From Pseudomonas koreensis (GTDB taxonomy: Bacteria > Pseudomonadota > Gammaproteobacteria > Pseudomonadales > Pseudomonadaceae): DNA of 64,000 nt. This document shows, piece after piece, positions 38,609 through 47,426 of the stretch. Positions within the stretch are counted from its first letter, which is position 1. Every line of letters starts with the position of its first letter. The notes under the pieces were generated by a model that was not told where the DNA came from, searched no databases, and saw only the letters and a list, made by a program, of their open reading frames with translations. Where the stretch lies: the NCBI RefSeq assembly GCF_024169245.1, contig NZ_JALJWP010000001.1:1178001-1242000 (forward strand), written 5' to 3'. Both the position numbers and the translations under genes were made by a program.

Positions 38609-40417
38609 TCAGCCTTCGATCTCGATGAGGATTTCGCCCGGGTTGACCCGGTCGCCCTTGGCCACGTGAATCGCGGTGACCTTGCCGGCAATGGCAGCCT
38701 GGACTTCGGTTTCCATTTTCATCGCTTCGGTGATCAGTACGGCCTGGCCCGCCTTGACGGTGTCGCCCTCCTTGACCAGCACATCGACGATGTTGCCCGG
38801 CATGGTGGTGCTGACATGGCCCGGTGCCGAGGCCTGTTTGCGTTTGCTGCTGCCGCCGCTGACAAATTCATTGAGCGGCTCGAACACCACTTCTTCCGGC
38901 ATGCCGTCAATGGACAGATAGAAGTGGCGCTTGCCCTCGGCCTTGACGCCGACGCCGGTGATGTCGACGCGGTAAGTCTCGCCGTGGACGTCGATGACGA
39001 ACTCGGTCGGCACGCCTTCGCCACCCGCCGAGGCAACGGCGCCCGCTTCCGGGATAGGTAGCAGCACTTCAGGGGTAAGGGTGCCGGCGGCGCGCTCTTC
39101 GAGGAACTTGCGGCCGATGTCCGGGAACATGGCGAAGGTCAGTACGTCTTCTTCGGACTTCGCCAGTGCGCCGATATCGGCACGCAGCTTGGTCATTTCC
39201 GGTTTGAGCAGATCGGCCGGACGTACGTCGATGACGTCCTCGCTGCCGATCGCCTGACGCCGCAGTTTTTCATTCACGACGCCCGGTGCCTTGCCGTAGC
39301 CGCCCTGCAGATAAAGCTTCACTTCGTTGGTGATGGTCTTGTAACGTTCGCCGGCCAGCACGTTGAAGAACGCCTGGGTGCCGACGATCTGCGAAGTCGG
39401 CGTCACCAGCGGCGGGAAGCCGAGGTCTTCGCGTACGCGCGGAATTTCTGCGAGCACTTCGCCCATGCGGTTCAGGGCGCCCTGCTCCTTCAACTGGTTG
39501 GCGAGGTTGGAGATCATCCCACCCGGCACCTGGTTGACCTGCACACGAGTGTCGACGGCGGTGAATTCGCTTTCGAACTGGTGGTACTTCTTGCGCACGG
39601 CATAGAAGTACAGGCCGATTTCCTGGAGCAGTTCGAGGTTCAGACCGGTGTCGTATTCGGTGCCTTTGAGCGCGGCGACCATCGACTCGGTGCCCGGGTG
39701 GCTGGTGCCCGAGGCGAAGCTGGAGATCGCGGTGTCGATATGATCGGCACCGTTTTCGATCGCCTTGAGCTGGCACATGGCGGCCAGGCCAGCGGTGTCG
39801 TGGGAGTGGATGAACACCGGCAGCGACTGTTCGGCTTTCAACGCGCGCACCAGTTCACCGGTGGCGTATGGAGTCAGCAGACCGGCCATGTCCTTGATCG
39901 CTACCGAATCGCAACCCATGGACTCCATTTGCTTGGCCTGGGTAACGAAGGCGTCGATGGTGTGCACAGGGCTGGTGGTGTAGGCGATGGTGCCTTGCGC
40001 ATGTTTGCCGGCAGCCTTCACCGCTTCGATGGCGACGCGCAGGTTACGCACATCATTCATCGCGTCGAAAATGCGGAACACGTCAATGCCGTTCACCGCG
40101 GCTTTGGCGACGAAGGCTTTGACCACGTCATCGCTGTAGTGGCGATAGCCGAGCAGGTTCTGCCCGCGCAGGAGCATTTGCAGACGGGTATTGGGCAACG
40201 CCGCACGCAGTTGACGCAGGCGCTCCCACGGATCTTCCTTGAGGAAGCGCACGCAGGCGTCAAACGTCGCGCCGCCCCAGCATTCCAGCGACCAGTAGCC
40301 GACCTTGTCGAGCTTGTCGCAGATCGGCAGCATGTCTTCGGTGCGCATGCGGGTGGCGAGCAGCGATTGGTGAGCGTCGCGCAGGATGGTGTCGGTGACA
40401 AAGATCTTCTTGCTCAT
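38609..40417 (-). CDS. pycB: Pyruvate carboxylase subunit B (carboxyltransferase plus biotin carrier)
   Basis: With the biotin carboxylase subunit this 602-residue protein makes oxaloacetate from pyruvate (anaplerosis). The N-terminal carboxyltransferase barrel has TDTILRDAHQSLLATRMRTEDM, CWGGATFDACVRF and HSHDTAGLAAM with metal-binding histidines. The C-terminal biotinyl domain carries EAMKMETE with the biotin lysine near residue 567. Oxaloacetate decarboxylase alpha subunits look similar, but there are no decarboxylase beta or gamma genes here and the biotin carboxylase gene is adjacent. The ATG at 40417 was used. It lies 11 bp after pycA. Confidence 0.93.
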   Translation of the reverse strand: MSKKIFVTDTILRDAHQSLLATRMRTEDMLPICDKLDKVGYWSLECWGGATFDACVRFLKEDPWERLRQLRAALPNTRLQMLLRGQNLLGYRHYSDDVVKAFVAKAAVNGIDVFRIFDAMNDVRNLRVAIEAVKAAGKHAQGTIAYTTSPVHTIDAFVTQAKQMESMGCDSVAIKDMAGLLTPYATGELVRALKAEQSLPVFIHSHDTAGLAAMCQLKAIENGADHIDTAISSFASGTSHPGTESMVAALKGTEYDTGLNLELLQEIGLYFYAVRKKYHQFESEFTAVDTRVQVNQVPGGMISNLANQLKEQGALNRMGEVLAEIPRVREDLGFPPLVTPTSQIVGTQAFFNVLAGERYKTITNEVKLYLQGGYGKAPGVVNEKLRRQAIGSEDVIDVRPADLLKPEMTKLRADIGALAKSEEDVLTFAMFPDIGRKFLEERAAGTLTPEVLLPIPEAGAVASAGGEGVPTEFVIDVHGETYRVDITGVGVKAEGKRHFYLSIDGMPEEVVFEPLNEFVSGGSSKRKQASAPGHVSTTMPGNIVDVLVKEGDTVKAGQAVLITEAMKMETEVQAAIAGKVTAIHVAKGDRVNPGEILIEIEG

Positions 40418-40428
40418 TCTTGTATTCC

Positions 40429-41844
40429 TCACAGGCCTGCGTGGGCGGCAATGGCGGCGGCGATGGCCAGGGCCAGCTCTTCGGGTTTGCGCTTGATCGA
40501 GTAGTTGGTCAGTTCCGGGTGGCTTTCAACGAAGCTGGTGTTGAACTGGCCGCTACGGAATTCCGGGTTGCGCAGGATTTCCTGGTAATAAGCAGCGGTG
40601 GTTTTCACACCCTGCAAACGCATGTCGTCGAGGGCGCGCAGGCCACGATCCATCGCCTCTTCCCAGGTCAGTGCCCAGACCACCAGCTTCAGGCACATCG
40701 AGTCGTAGAACGGTGGAATGGTGTAACCGGTGTAGATCGCCGTATCAGTGCGCACGCCCGGTCCGCCGGGGGCGTAGTAACGAGTGATCTTGCCGAAGCT
40801 GGGCAGGAAGTTGTTTTTCGGGTCTTCGGCGTTGATACGGAACTGCAACGCAAAGCCCCGGTGCTGAATGTCTTCCTGCTTCACCGACAGCGCCAGGCCG
40901 GAAGCGATGCGGATCTGCTCGCGGACGATGTCGATGCCGGTGATTTCTTCGGTGATGGTGTGTTCCACCTGGACCCGGGTGTTCATCTCCATGAAGTACA
41001 CCTCGCCCTCGGCGAGCAGGAACTCCACGGTGCCGGCGTTCTCGTAACCCACGGCTTTGGCGGCGCGCACCGACAGGTCGCCGATGTAGGCGCGCTGTTC
41101 CGGGGTCAGTTGCGGGCTCGGCGCGATCTCGATCAGCTTCTGGTTGCGCCGCTGAATCGAGCAGTCACGCTCGAACAGATGCACGACATTGCCAAAACTG
41201 TCGCCAAGGATCTGCGCTTCGATGTGCTTGGGATTGACGATGCATTTTTCCAGGAACACTTCCGCCGAACCGAACGCCTTGGTGGCCTCGGATATGACAC
41301 GGGGGAAGTTCTGTTCGAGTTCTTCGCGGCTGTTGCAGCGACGGATACCGCGGCCGCCACCACCGGAGGTGGCCTTGAGCATGACCGGGTAACCGATACG
41401 GTCGCCTTCGACCAAAGCCTCTTCGATGCCGGAGACATTGCCTTCGGTACCAGGCGTCACCGGTACGCCGGCCTTGATCATGCTGCGCCGTGCTTCAGTC
41501 TTGTCGCCCATGCGTCGGATGACTTCCGCCGACGGGCCGATGAATTTGATGCCGCGCTCAGCGCAGATTTCCGCCAGCTCGGCGTTTTCCGAAAGGAAGC
41601 CGTAGCCGGGATGCAACGCATCGCAGCCGGTTTCCACGGCCAGGTTGACCAGCTTGCGCGGGTTCAGGTAGCCGGCCAGTGGCTCGGCTCCGACGCTGTG
41701 GGCCTCGTCCGCACGCTTCACATGCAAGGCATGGCGATCGGCGTCGGAAAAAATCGCAACCGAGCGAATGCCCATTTCGGCGCAGGCTCGTACGATGCGT
41801 ACGGCAATCTCACCACGGTTGGCGATCAGGATCTTTTTTATCAC
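40429..41844 (-). CDS. pycA: Pyruvate carboxylase subunit A (biotin carboxylase)
   Basis: This 471-residue ATP-grasp enzyme carboxylates biotin on PycB using ATP and bicarbonate. Family segments include KKILIANRGEIAVRIVRA at the start, the glycine-rich MLKATSGGGGRGIRRC, EMNTRVQVEHTITEEITGID and FRINAEDP. It resembles AccC, but adjacency to pycB and a divergent LysR gene is the Pseudomonas pyruvate carboxylase arrangement. A palindrome in the divergent promoter is a likely regulator site. Confidence 0.93.
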   Translation of the reverse strand: MIKKILIANRGEIAVRIVRACAEMGIRSVAIFSDADRHALHVKRADEAHSVGAEPLAGYLNPRKLVNLAVETGCDALHPGYGFLSENAELAEICAERGIKFIGPSAEVIRRMGDKTEARRSMIKAGVPVTPGTEGNVSGIEEALVEGDRIGYPVMLKATSGGGGRGIRRCNSREELEQNFPRVISEATKAFGSAEVFLEKCIVNPKHIEAQILGDSFGNVVHLFERDCSIQRRNQKLIEIAPSPQLTPEQRAYIGDLSVRAAKAVGYENAGTVEFLLAEGEVYFMEMNTRVQVEHTITEEITGIDIVREQIRIASGLALSVKQEDIQHRGFALQFRINAEDPKNNFLPSFGKITRYYAPGGPGVRTDTAIYTGYTIPPFYDSMCLKLVVWALTWEEAMDRGLRALDDMRLQGVKTTAAYYQEILRNPEFRSGQFNTSFVESHPELTNYSIKRKPEELALAIAAAIAAHAGL

Positions 41845-41981
41845 TTGGAGGTTCCCTTAAGCCGGTGGCACCACGACCTGCTAGACCCAGGTCGACGCGT
41901 GACCAAATGTTTCAATTCAGTCGCAGGTCCACACTAGCGCTGCCAAGGGATTAACAAAAATGAATAAAAATTGGGTCAGAC

Positions 41982-41997
41982 ATAAGTAAACACTTAT
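41982..41997. promoter_or_regulatory. Palindrome in the pycA/LysR divergent promoter
   Basis: ATAAGT-AAAC-ACTTAT is a perfect inverted repeat in the 190-bp gap between pycA and its divergent LysR gene. A T-N11-A type centre and the position fit a LysR autoregulatory or activating site. A TATAGT hexamer at 41995-42000 may be the -10 element of the LysR gene. Confidence 0.6.
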
Positions 41998-42034
41998 AGT
42001 TGAAGCATCTGCCTGCCGACCGAGCCCGAACCCT

Positions 42035-42997
42035 ATGCGTAAGTCATTGATGCGTATGACATTGCGTCAATTGCAGATCTTCAATGAGGTGTGTGATTTA
42101 CGTTCCTACAGTCGCGCCGCCGAGGAAATGTCGCTCACTCAACCGGCCGTAAGCCTACAGATTCGGCAGCTCGAAGAGCTGATTGGCCAGCCGCTATTCG
42201 ACTACGTCGGCAAAAAACTCTACATGACCGAGGCGGCGGAAGCGCTTCAACGTGCCAGCCGCGACATCTTCGGACGGCTGGAAAATCTCGATATGCAGCT
42301 GTCGGACATGCAGGGCTCACTGCAGGGTCAGTTGAAACTGGCGGTGGAATCCAGCGCAAAATATTTTGTCCCGCATCTGTTCGCCGCGTTCAAGCGCCAG
42401 CATCCGGAAGTCAATTTGCAGTTGACGGTGGTCAACCGTGGCCAGGTTATCCGTCGCCTTTCGGACAACCGCGACGACCTGGTCATCATGTCGATGGTGC
42501 CGCAGGACATGGGCCTGGAATTTCTGCCGTTTCTCAATAACCCGATTGTCGCCGTGGCGCGCCCGGATCACCCGCTGGCGCACATGGGCCCGTTGCGCTT
42601 GCAGGATCTGGAGCCGTATACGCTGCTGATCCGCGAGCCGGGCTCGGGCACGCGTCTGGCCTGCGAAGAATACTTCAAGGAAAAGCGCGTGCACTTCACC
42701 CAGACCCAGGAAGTAGCGTCCGCCGAAGCCCAGCGCGAATGCGTGGTGGCGGGTCTGGGCCTGGCGCTGCTGACGCGCCACGCCCTGAACCTGGAGCTGG
42801 CGACCGGCGGCCTGGTCGAGCTGCCGGTCGAAGAGTTGCCGCTGATGCGCAGCTGGTGTCTGGTGCAGGCCAAAGCCAAACGGTTGTCACCGGTTGCGCA
42901 TGCGTTCCTGGCGTTTATCCGCAGCGAGCGGGCGCAGATTATTGCGTTGGTTGAGCGTTTCGACGGGAAGCTGCGGGCGCTGCCTGCCAGTGAGTGA
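42035..42997 (+). CDS. LysR family regulator divergent from pycA (PycR-like)
   Basis: This 320-residue LysR protein has the helix-turn-helix RQLQIFNEVCDLRSYSRAAEEMSLTQPAVSLQIRQLEELIGQPLF near the N-terminus and a LysR effector domain. It is divergent from the pyruvate carboxylase operon. In P. aeruginosa the gene in this position encodes PycR, a regulator needed for lung persistence that also affects lipid metabolism; orthology is inferred from position. In-frame ATGs at 42050 and 42056 are alternative starts. Its 3' end overlaps the small convergent gene at 42939. Confidence 0.88.
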   Translation: MRKSLMRMTLRQLQIFNEVCDLRSYSRAAEEMSLTQPAVSLQIRQLEELIGQPLFDYVGKKLYMTEAAEALQRASRDIFGRLENLDMQLSDMQGSLQGQLKLAVESSAKYFVPHLFAAFKRQHPEVNLQLTVVNRGQVIRRLSDNRDDLVIMSMVPQDMGLEFLPFLNNPIVAVARPDHPLAHMGPLRLQDLEPYTLLIREPGSGTRLACEEYFKEKRVHFTQTQEVASAEAQRECVVAGLGLALLTRHALNLELATGGLVELPVEELPLMRSWCLVQAKAKRLSPVAHAFLAFIRSERAQIIALVERFDGKLRALPASE

Positions 42998-43142
42998 TCT
43001 CGGGAAAGTCGCCGATTTCGGCCTGAAGCTGGCGGAGTTCGAAGCGATCTTCAATCGCACGGCGGAATTCCATGCGGCGCTGATCTTCCTGCTGACGACG
43101 GGTTTTCGCGGCGCTGTTGCGTTCTTCGTAGGGCTGAGCCAT
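42939..43142 (-). CDS. Small charged protein, resembling the PA3496 family
   Basis: This 67-residue, highly charged protein begins MAQPYEERNSAAKTRRQQEDQRRMEFRRAIEDR and resembles, from memory, small Pseudomonas proteins called PA3496-like (proposed envelope-integrity proteins of unknown mechanism). A GGGAG ribosome site lies upstream of the ATG at 43142. Its last 59 bp overlap the end of the convergent LysR gene. No signal peptide or membrane segment is visible. The gene call rests on the ribosome site and the resemblance. Confidence 0.6.
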   Translation of the reverse strand: MAQPYEERNSAAKTRRQQEDQRRMEFRRAIEDRFELRQLQAEIGDFPEITHWQAAPAASRRNAQPTQ

Positions 43143-43223
43143 TTCGAGTCTCCCAGGGCGAGTACGGGAGTTTTACGATAGGCGTGGGGGATGACGGTTT
43201 GATGAAAGTTTCCGTCAAAAAGC

Positions 43224-43297
43224 AAAGATCGCAGCCTTCGGCAGCTCCTACAGGGAACGCATTCCAAATGTAGGAGCTGCCGAAGGCTGCGATCTTT
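43224..43297. repeat. Inverted REP pair, second REP class (copy 2)
   Basis: AAAGATCGCAGCCTTCGGCA and its exact inverse TGCCGAAGGCTGCGATCTTT enclose a short AT-rich loop, as at 12233-12310. It lies just after the stop codon of the RpiR gene. Confidence 0.92.
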
Positions 43298-43302
43298 TGA
43301 TC

Positions 43303-44169
43303 TTAATCGTCCAGCGCTTTCACGGCCTTGGGCGACAAGCGCAAACTGCGCAGACTGCGCTTCACGCTCTTGAGGTGGTTGACCAGGCTCGGCCCCCGCG
43401 CCATGGCCACGCCCATCGCCAGCACGTCGATCACCACCAGGTGAGCGATGCGCGAGGTCAGCGGTGTATAGATTTCGGTGTCTTCGTGCACATCGATCGC
43501 CAGGTTCACCGTCGACAACTCCGCCAGTGGTGTCTGGCTCGGGCACAGAGTGATCAGCGACGCCCCGCTCTCGCGAACGAGGTTGGCGGTGATCAGCAGA
43601 TCCTTGGAACGCCCCGACTGGGAAATACAGATCGCCACGTCGGTGGGCTTCAGCGTTACCGCCGACATCGCCTGCATGTGTGGATCGGAATACGCCGCCG
43701 CAGTCAGCAGCAAACGGAAGAACTTGTGCTGCGCATCCGCCGCCACCGCGCCCGAGGCCCCGAAGCCGTAGAACTCGACACGTTGCGCCTGCGACATCAG
43801 CGTCACCGCGCGCTGCAATTCCACCGGATCGAGCTTCTCGCGCACCTCCATCAAGGTGTGCAGCGTGGTGTCGAAAATCTTCAGGCTGTAATCAGCGACG
43901 GAGTCGTCTTCGTGGATGGCGAACTGACCGAAGCTGGCGCCGGCGGCCAGGCTTTGCGCCAGTTTAAGTTTGAGATCCTGAAAGCCGGAGCAACCGATGG
44001 CGCGGCAGAAGCGCACGATGGTTGGCTCGCTGATGCCGACGCTGTGAGCCAGGTCGGCCATGGAACTGTGCATCACTGCCGCAGGGTCAAGCAGCACGTG
44101 GTCGGCGACCTTGAGCTCCGACTTGCGTAACAGGTGACGTGACTGGGCGATGTGTTGCAGCAGATTCAA
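43303..44169 (-). CDS. MurR/RpiR family regulator, HexR-like
   Basis: This protein of 288 residues starts at a TTG at 44169 (LNLLQHIAQSRHLLRKSELKVADHVLL). It has an N-terminal RpiR helix-turn-helix (MADLAHSVGISEPTIVRFCRAIGC) and a C-terminal SIS sugar-phosphate-binding domain (VEFYGFGASGAVAADAQHKFF ... CISQSGRSKDLL). HexR proteins respond to KDPG and control glucose catabolism. This one resembles HexR but differs from the usual Pseudomonas HexR as remembered, so it is probably a paralogue. A HexR-type palindrome lies 40 bp upstream. No sugar-catabolic gene is adjacent here. Confidence 0.85.
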   Translation of the reverse strand: MNLLQHIAQSRHLLRKSELKVADHVLLDPAAVMHSSMADLAHSVGISEPTIVRFCRAIGCSGFQDLKLKLAQSLAAGASFGQFAIHEDDSVADYSLKIFDTTLHTLMEVREKLDPVELQRAVTLMSQAQRVEFYGFGASGAVAADAQHKFFRLLLTAAAYSDPHMQAMSAVTLKPTDVAICISQSGRSKDLLITANLVRESGASLITLCPSQTPLAELSTVNLAIDVHEDTEIYTPLTSRIAHLVVIDVLAMGVAMARGPSLVNHLKSVKRSLRSLRLSPKAVKALDD

Positions 44170-44208
44170 GGGGCTGGACTCTTCTCGTGGGCAAGGATGT
44201 AGCACGCT

Positions 44209-44223
44209 TGTAGTTATACTACA
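44209..44223. promoter_or_regulatory. HexR-type operator upstream of the RpiR gene
   Basis: TGTAGTTATACTACA is a 15-bp palindrome with perfect TGTAGT/ACTACA arms. It fits the proteobacterial HexR motif (TGTARTWWWAYTACA) and lies in the promoter region of the RpiR gene, suggesting autoregulation. Confidence 0.75.
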
Positions 44224-44296
44224 TGAATGGGCATTTTGCCTGCTCAATGCGTAACTCAATGTCCCTGTATCAGGCCTGCTGAGCTGCATGTAGCCC

Positions 44297-47170
44297 TTAC
44301 TGGGGATTTGCCTGATCGCGCAAAAGCCCGGCCAGACCGGCAGCGTCCACCGGCCGGCTGATCAGATAACCCTGCACCTCGTCGCAGCGCTCGACGCGGA
44401 GAAATTCCAGCTGATCCTGCCGCTCGACGCCTTCGGCCACCACTTTCAAGGCCAGCCCGTGAGCCATAGCAATGATCGCCCGAGTGATCGCGGCGTCCGC
44501 ACTGCCCTCGCTCAAACCGCGGATGAACGCCTGATCGATCTTCACGTAATCCACCGGGATGCGCTTGAGGTAACTCAGCGACGAATACCCCGTACCGAAA
44601 TCATCGATCGCCAGTTTCACCCCCAGATCGCGCAGTTGCTGGAAAGTGGCAATGATGTGTTCAACGCTGTCGAGCAAATGGCTTTCGGTCAGTTCCAGTT
44701 CAAGGTAATGCGGCGCCAACCCGGTTTCTTCCAGCACCTGCCGCACCAGACTGACCAGTTTGCCCTGGCGCAACTGATGCACCGACAGGTTCACCGACAC
44801 ACGGATCGGCGCCAGGCCCTGACGCTGCCATTCGCACGCTTGCCAGCACGCCTGACGCAGGACGAATTCGCCGATCGGCCCGATCAGCCCGGTCTCTTCG
44901 GCGAGGCCGATGAAATCCGCCGGTGGCACCTGGCCCATGCTCGGATGATCCCAGCGCACCAGCGCCTCGGCAGCATTCAAACGACCGCTTTGCAGGCACA
45001 GTTTCGGTTGGTAGAACACCGTCAGTTGCCGTTCTTCAATGGCTCGGCGCAAGTGGTTCTCCAGCTGCAACCGCTCAAGGGTGCTGGCTTGCAGGCTGTC
45101 GGTGTAGAACTGGAAGTTGTTGCCGCCCAGATGCTTGGCATGTTGCATGGCCATATTCGACTGGCTGACCAGCGCCGAGATCTCCCGCGCGTTGTCGGGC
45201 AACAGACTGATGCCCATCGAGGCGCTCACCACCAGCTCATGCCCGTCAACACTCAGCGGCAAACGCAGCTTGGCCGACAGCCGCGTCGCCACCCGCGCCA
45301 GGCTCGACAGGTTGCCGTAGGCATCGAACAGCACGGCAAATTCGTCGCCGGACAAGCGCGCAATGGTGTCGGCTTCCGGCAAGGCATTGACCAGCCGCCG
45401 CGCCATCTTCTGCAGCAGCTGATCGGCGACTTCATGGCCGAGGCTGTCATTGAGTAACTTGAAGCGATCCAGATTGATGTGCAGCAACGCCAGACTCCGG
45501 CGCCCGCCCTGGCGAACCCGCTGATGGGCTTCATGCAGGCGCTCGCGGAACAGCGAACGGTTGGCCAGACCGGTGAGCTCGTCGTAATGGGTCAGATAGC
45601 GCAGGCGTTCTTCCGACGCCCGCCGCGCCGAGAGATCGGCGAAGAAGCCGACGATATGGCTGACATTGCCGCGGCTGTCGCGCACGGCGTTGAGTTGCAG
45701 CCATTGCGGATACAGTTCGCCATTCTTGCGGGTTTCCACCAGCTCACCCTGCCAACTGCCGTGCTGCTCCAGCGCATGACGGATTGCAACATAGTGACGG
45801 CGAGCATCGCGACTGCACGGCAATTCGACGACGTTGCGTCCGAGCATGTCATCGATCTCATAACCAGTGACGCGGCTGAAAGCCTGGTTGATCGCGATCA
45901 GCGCGTAGTCCGGATCGAGAATCACGATGCCTTCGCTGGCCGCCTCGAACACCGTCGCCGCCAGCCGTTGCTGTTCTTCGAGACTTTTGCTGGCGCTGAT
46001 ATCGCGGCGGGTACCGACCATGCGGATCACCCGGCCGTTGGCGCTGCGCTCCACGGCGCGGCCACGGTCCTCGATCCACACCCAGTGGCCGTCGCCGTGG
46101 CGCAAGCGATATTCGACCTGATAATCCTCGGTGCGCCCCTTCAAATGCTCGACCAGCGCGAACTGGAGTGACGGCACGTCTTCGGGGTGCAGTCGCGGTT
46201 TGAGATCGCGCAGCAGTGCAGTTACGTATTCCGGGGCGAGGCCGAACAGTTCCTGAACCTGCGTGTGGTGGACTTCGTCGGTCTGCAGGTTCCAGTCCCA
46301 TAAGCCGAGTTCGCTGGCCTTGAGCGCCAGCGCCAAACGCGCTTCGCTTTTGCTCAGGGCCTGATTGGCGGCATCCAGTTCGCGGCTGCGCTGGGCCACG
46401 CGATCTTCGAGGTCGACCTGCGCTTCACGCAACTGCGCCTCGGCACAGCGGCGCTGTTCGATCTCTTTGCCAAGTTCAAGATTGAGCTGTTCGCTACGGG
46501 TTTGCGCTTGTTGCAAATGCTCGATCAGATGCTGATTCTGAAAACGCCGGAGCAAACCGCGATCGATCAGCCGATTGACCTGCCACGCGACCACGCTCAA
46601 CGAACCGAGCAGGATCAGACCCAGCCAGCCCCAGCCTCGTGCCTGATCGTCGCCACCCCAGAACAGGTAGCCGATCGCTGGCAGCAGACAGGGCAAGGTA
46701 AACGACAGAAACGCCGGCAGGCTCACGGCATAAGCGACGCTGGCCGATAGCGTAGCCGCGCCAATCAGGCCGAACACCCAGGCCTGCTGTATGAAATTGT
46801 CAGCGGGTACCAAGGCGATGCCGGCGCCGGCGAGGGTCAGGCCGGTCATGGTCGAACCGAGCAGGAACATGCGGAACCAGATCGGCTGGGCCTGGCGATC
46901 GGGAATCGCTGAATCGAACGCGGCCACCTGAATCACCCGTAGCGCAACCAGCGACAGCAGCCACACCAGCCAGACGCTGACCACGAAGTAGCGCTGCGGG
47001 CTCCAGAGCAAAGCGGCGCAGACCAGACCGTTGATCAACATGAACAGCGTGGGCAACAACGAGCCCTGATACAGCAGACGCGTGCGCTCCACCGCCATTT
47101 CGACGGCATAGTGCTTGCGGATCACCCGGGGGTCCACGGAGGGCCCCGACAGTTCGGCGCTGAGGATCAT
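44297..47170 (-). CDS. Membrane PAS-GGDEF-EAL protein, probable c-di-GMP phosphodiesterase
   Basis: This 957-residue c-di-GMP signalling protein starts at the ATG at 47170 (MILSAELSGPSVDPR). About six N-terminal membrane helices (residues about 35-205) lead to a coiled coil (about 215-285), two PAS domains (about 290-415 and 420-540), GGDEF (about 550-705) and EAL (about 715-955). The EAL residues look intact (EALVRW, NLSVHQLRQ, LELTES, DDFGTGYSSLSYL, VKIDQAFI, AEGVE). The GGDEF domain is degenerate: LSGDEFAVL, and the metal-binding DLD reads NLD. Net phosphodiesterase activity is expected. It precedes uvrD divergently, as in P. aeruginosa. Confidence 0.9.
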   Translation of the reverse strand: MILSAELSGPSVDPRVIRKHYAVEMAVERTRLLYQGSLLPTLFMLINGLVCAALLWSPQRYFVVSVWLVWLLSLVALRVIQVAAFDSAIPDRQAQPIWFRMFLLGSTMTGLTLAGAGIALVPADNFIQQAWVFGLIGAATLSASVAYAVSLPAFLSFTLPCLLPAIGYLFWGGDDQARGWGWLGLILLGSLSVVAWQVNRLIDRGLLRRFQNQHLIEHLQQAQTRSEQLNLELGKEIEQRRCAEAQLREAQVDLEDRVAQRSRELDAANQALSKSEARLALALKASELGLWDWNLQTDEVHHTQVQELFGLAPEYVTALLRDLKPRLHPEDVPSLQFALVEHLKGRTEDYQVEYRLRHGDGHWVWIEDRGRAVERSANGRVIRMVGTRRDISASKSLEEQQRLAATVFEAASEGIVILDPDYALIAINQAFSRVTGYEIDDMLGRNVVELPCSRDARRHYVAIRHALEQHGSWQGELVETRKNGELYPQWLQLNAVRDSRGNVSHIVGFFADLSARRASEERLRYLTHYDELTGLANRSLFRERLHEAHQRVRQGGRRSLALLHINLDRFKLLNDSLGHEVADQLLQKMARRLVNALPEADTIARLSGDEFAVLFDAYGNLSSLARVATRLSAKLRLPLSVDGHELVVSASMGISLLPDNAREISALVSQSNMAMQHAKHLGGNNFQFYTDSLQASTLERLQLENHLRRAIEERQLTVFYQPKLCLQSGRLNAAEALVRWDHPSMGQVPPADFIGLAEETGLIGPIGEFVLRQACWQACEWQRQGLAPIRVSVNLSVHQLRQGKLVSLVRQVLEETGLAPHYLELELTESHLLDSVEHIIATFQQLRDLGVKLAIDDFGTGYSSLSYLKRIPVDYVKIDQAFIRGLSEGSADAAITRAIIAMAHGLALKVVAEGVERQDQLEFLRVERCDEVQGYLISRPVDAAGLAGLLRDQANPQ

Positions 47171-47426
47171 GGGCAACGTTCTTGTTCTTATAGGAGGGCG
47201 TGCGCCCGAAACGTGGACGGAGCATACACAAGCCGATCCCGTTGCCAAACTGCTGCCGAGCACAATTGCCGGTAAATTTTCCGCAGCAAACGCACCGCTG
47301 CAACCCCTCAGGCGAGACGGGCCGAAGCCTGCAGCCAGTGACCGACCGGTCGTCATCGGCAGCACTTTCATCGGCTAATGCAACGCGCGGTTTGCCCGGG
47401 CCCGCGGCGCACCCTAGAATGCCCCG

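Noticed and set aside
38609..41844. Oxaloacetate decarboxylase or acetyl-CoA carboxylase operon
   Set aside because: No decarboxylase beta/gamma genes and no accB; the two-subunit order with a divergent LysR gene fits pyruvate carboxylase.
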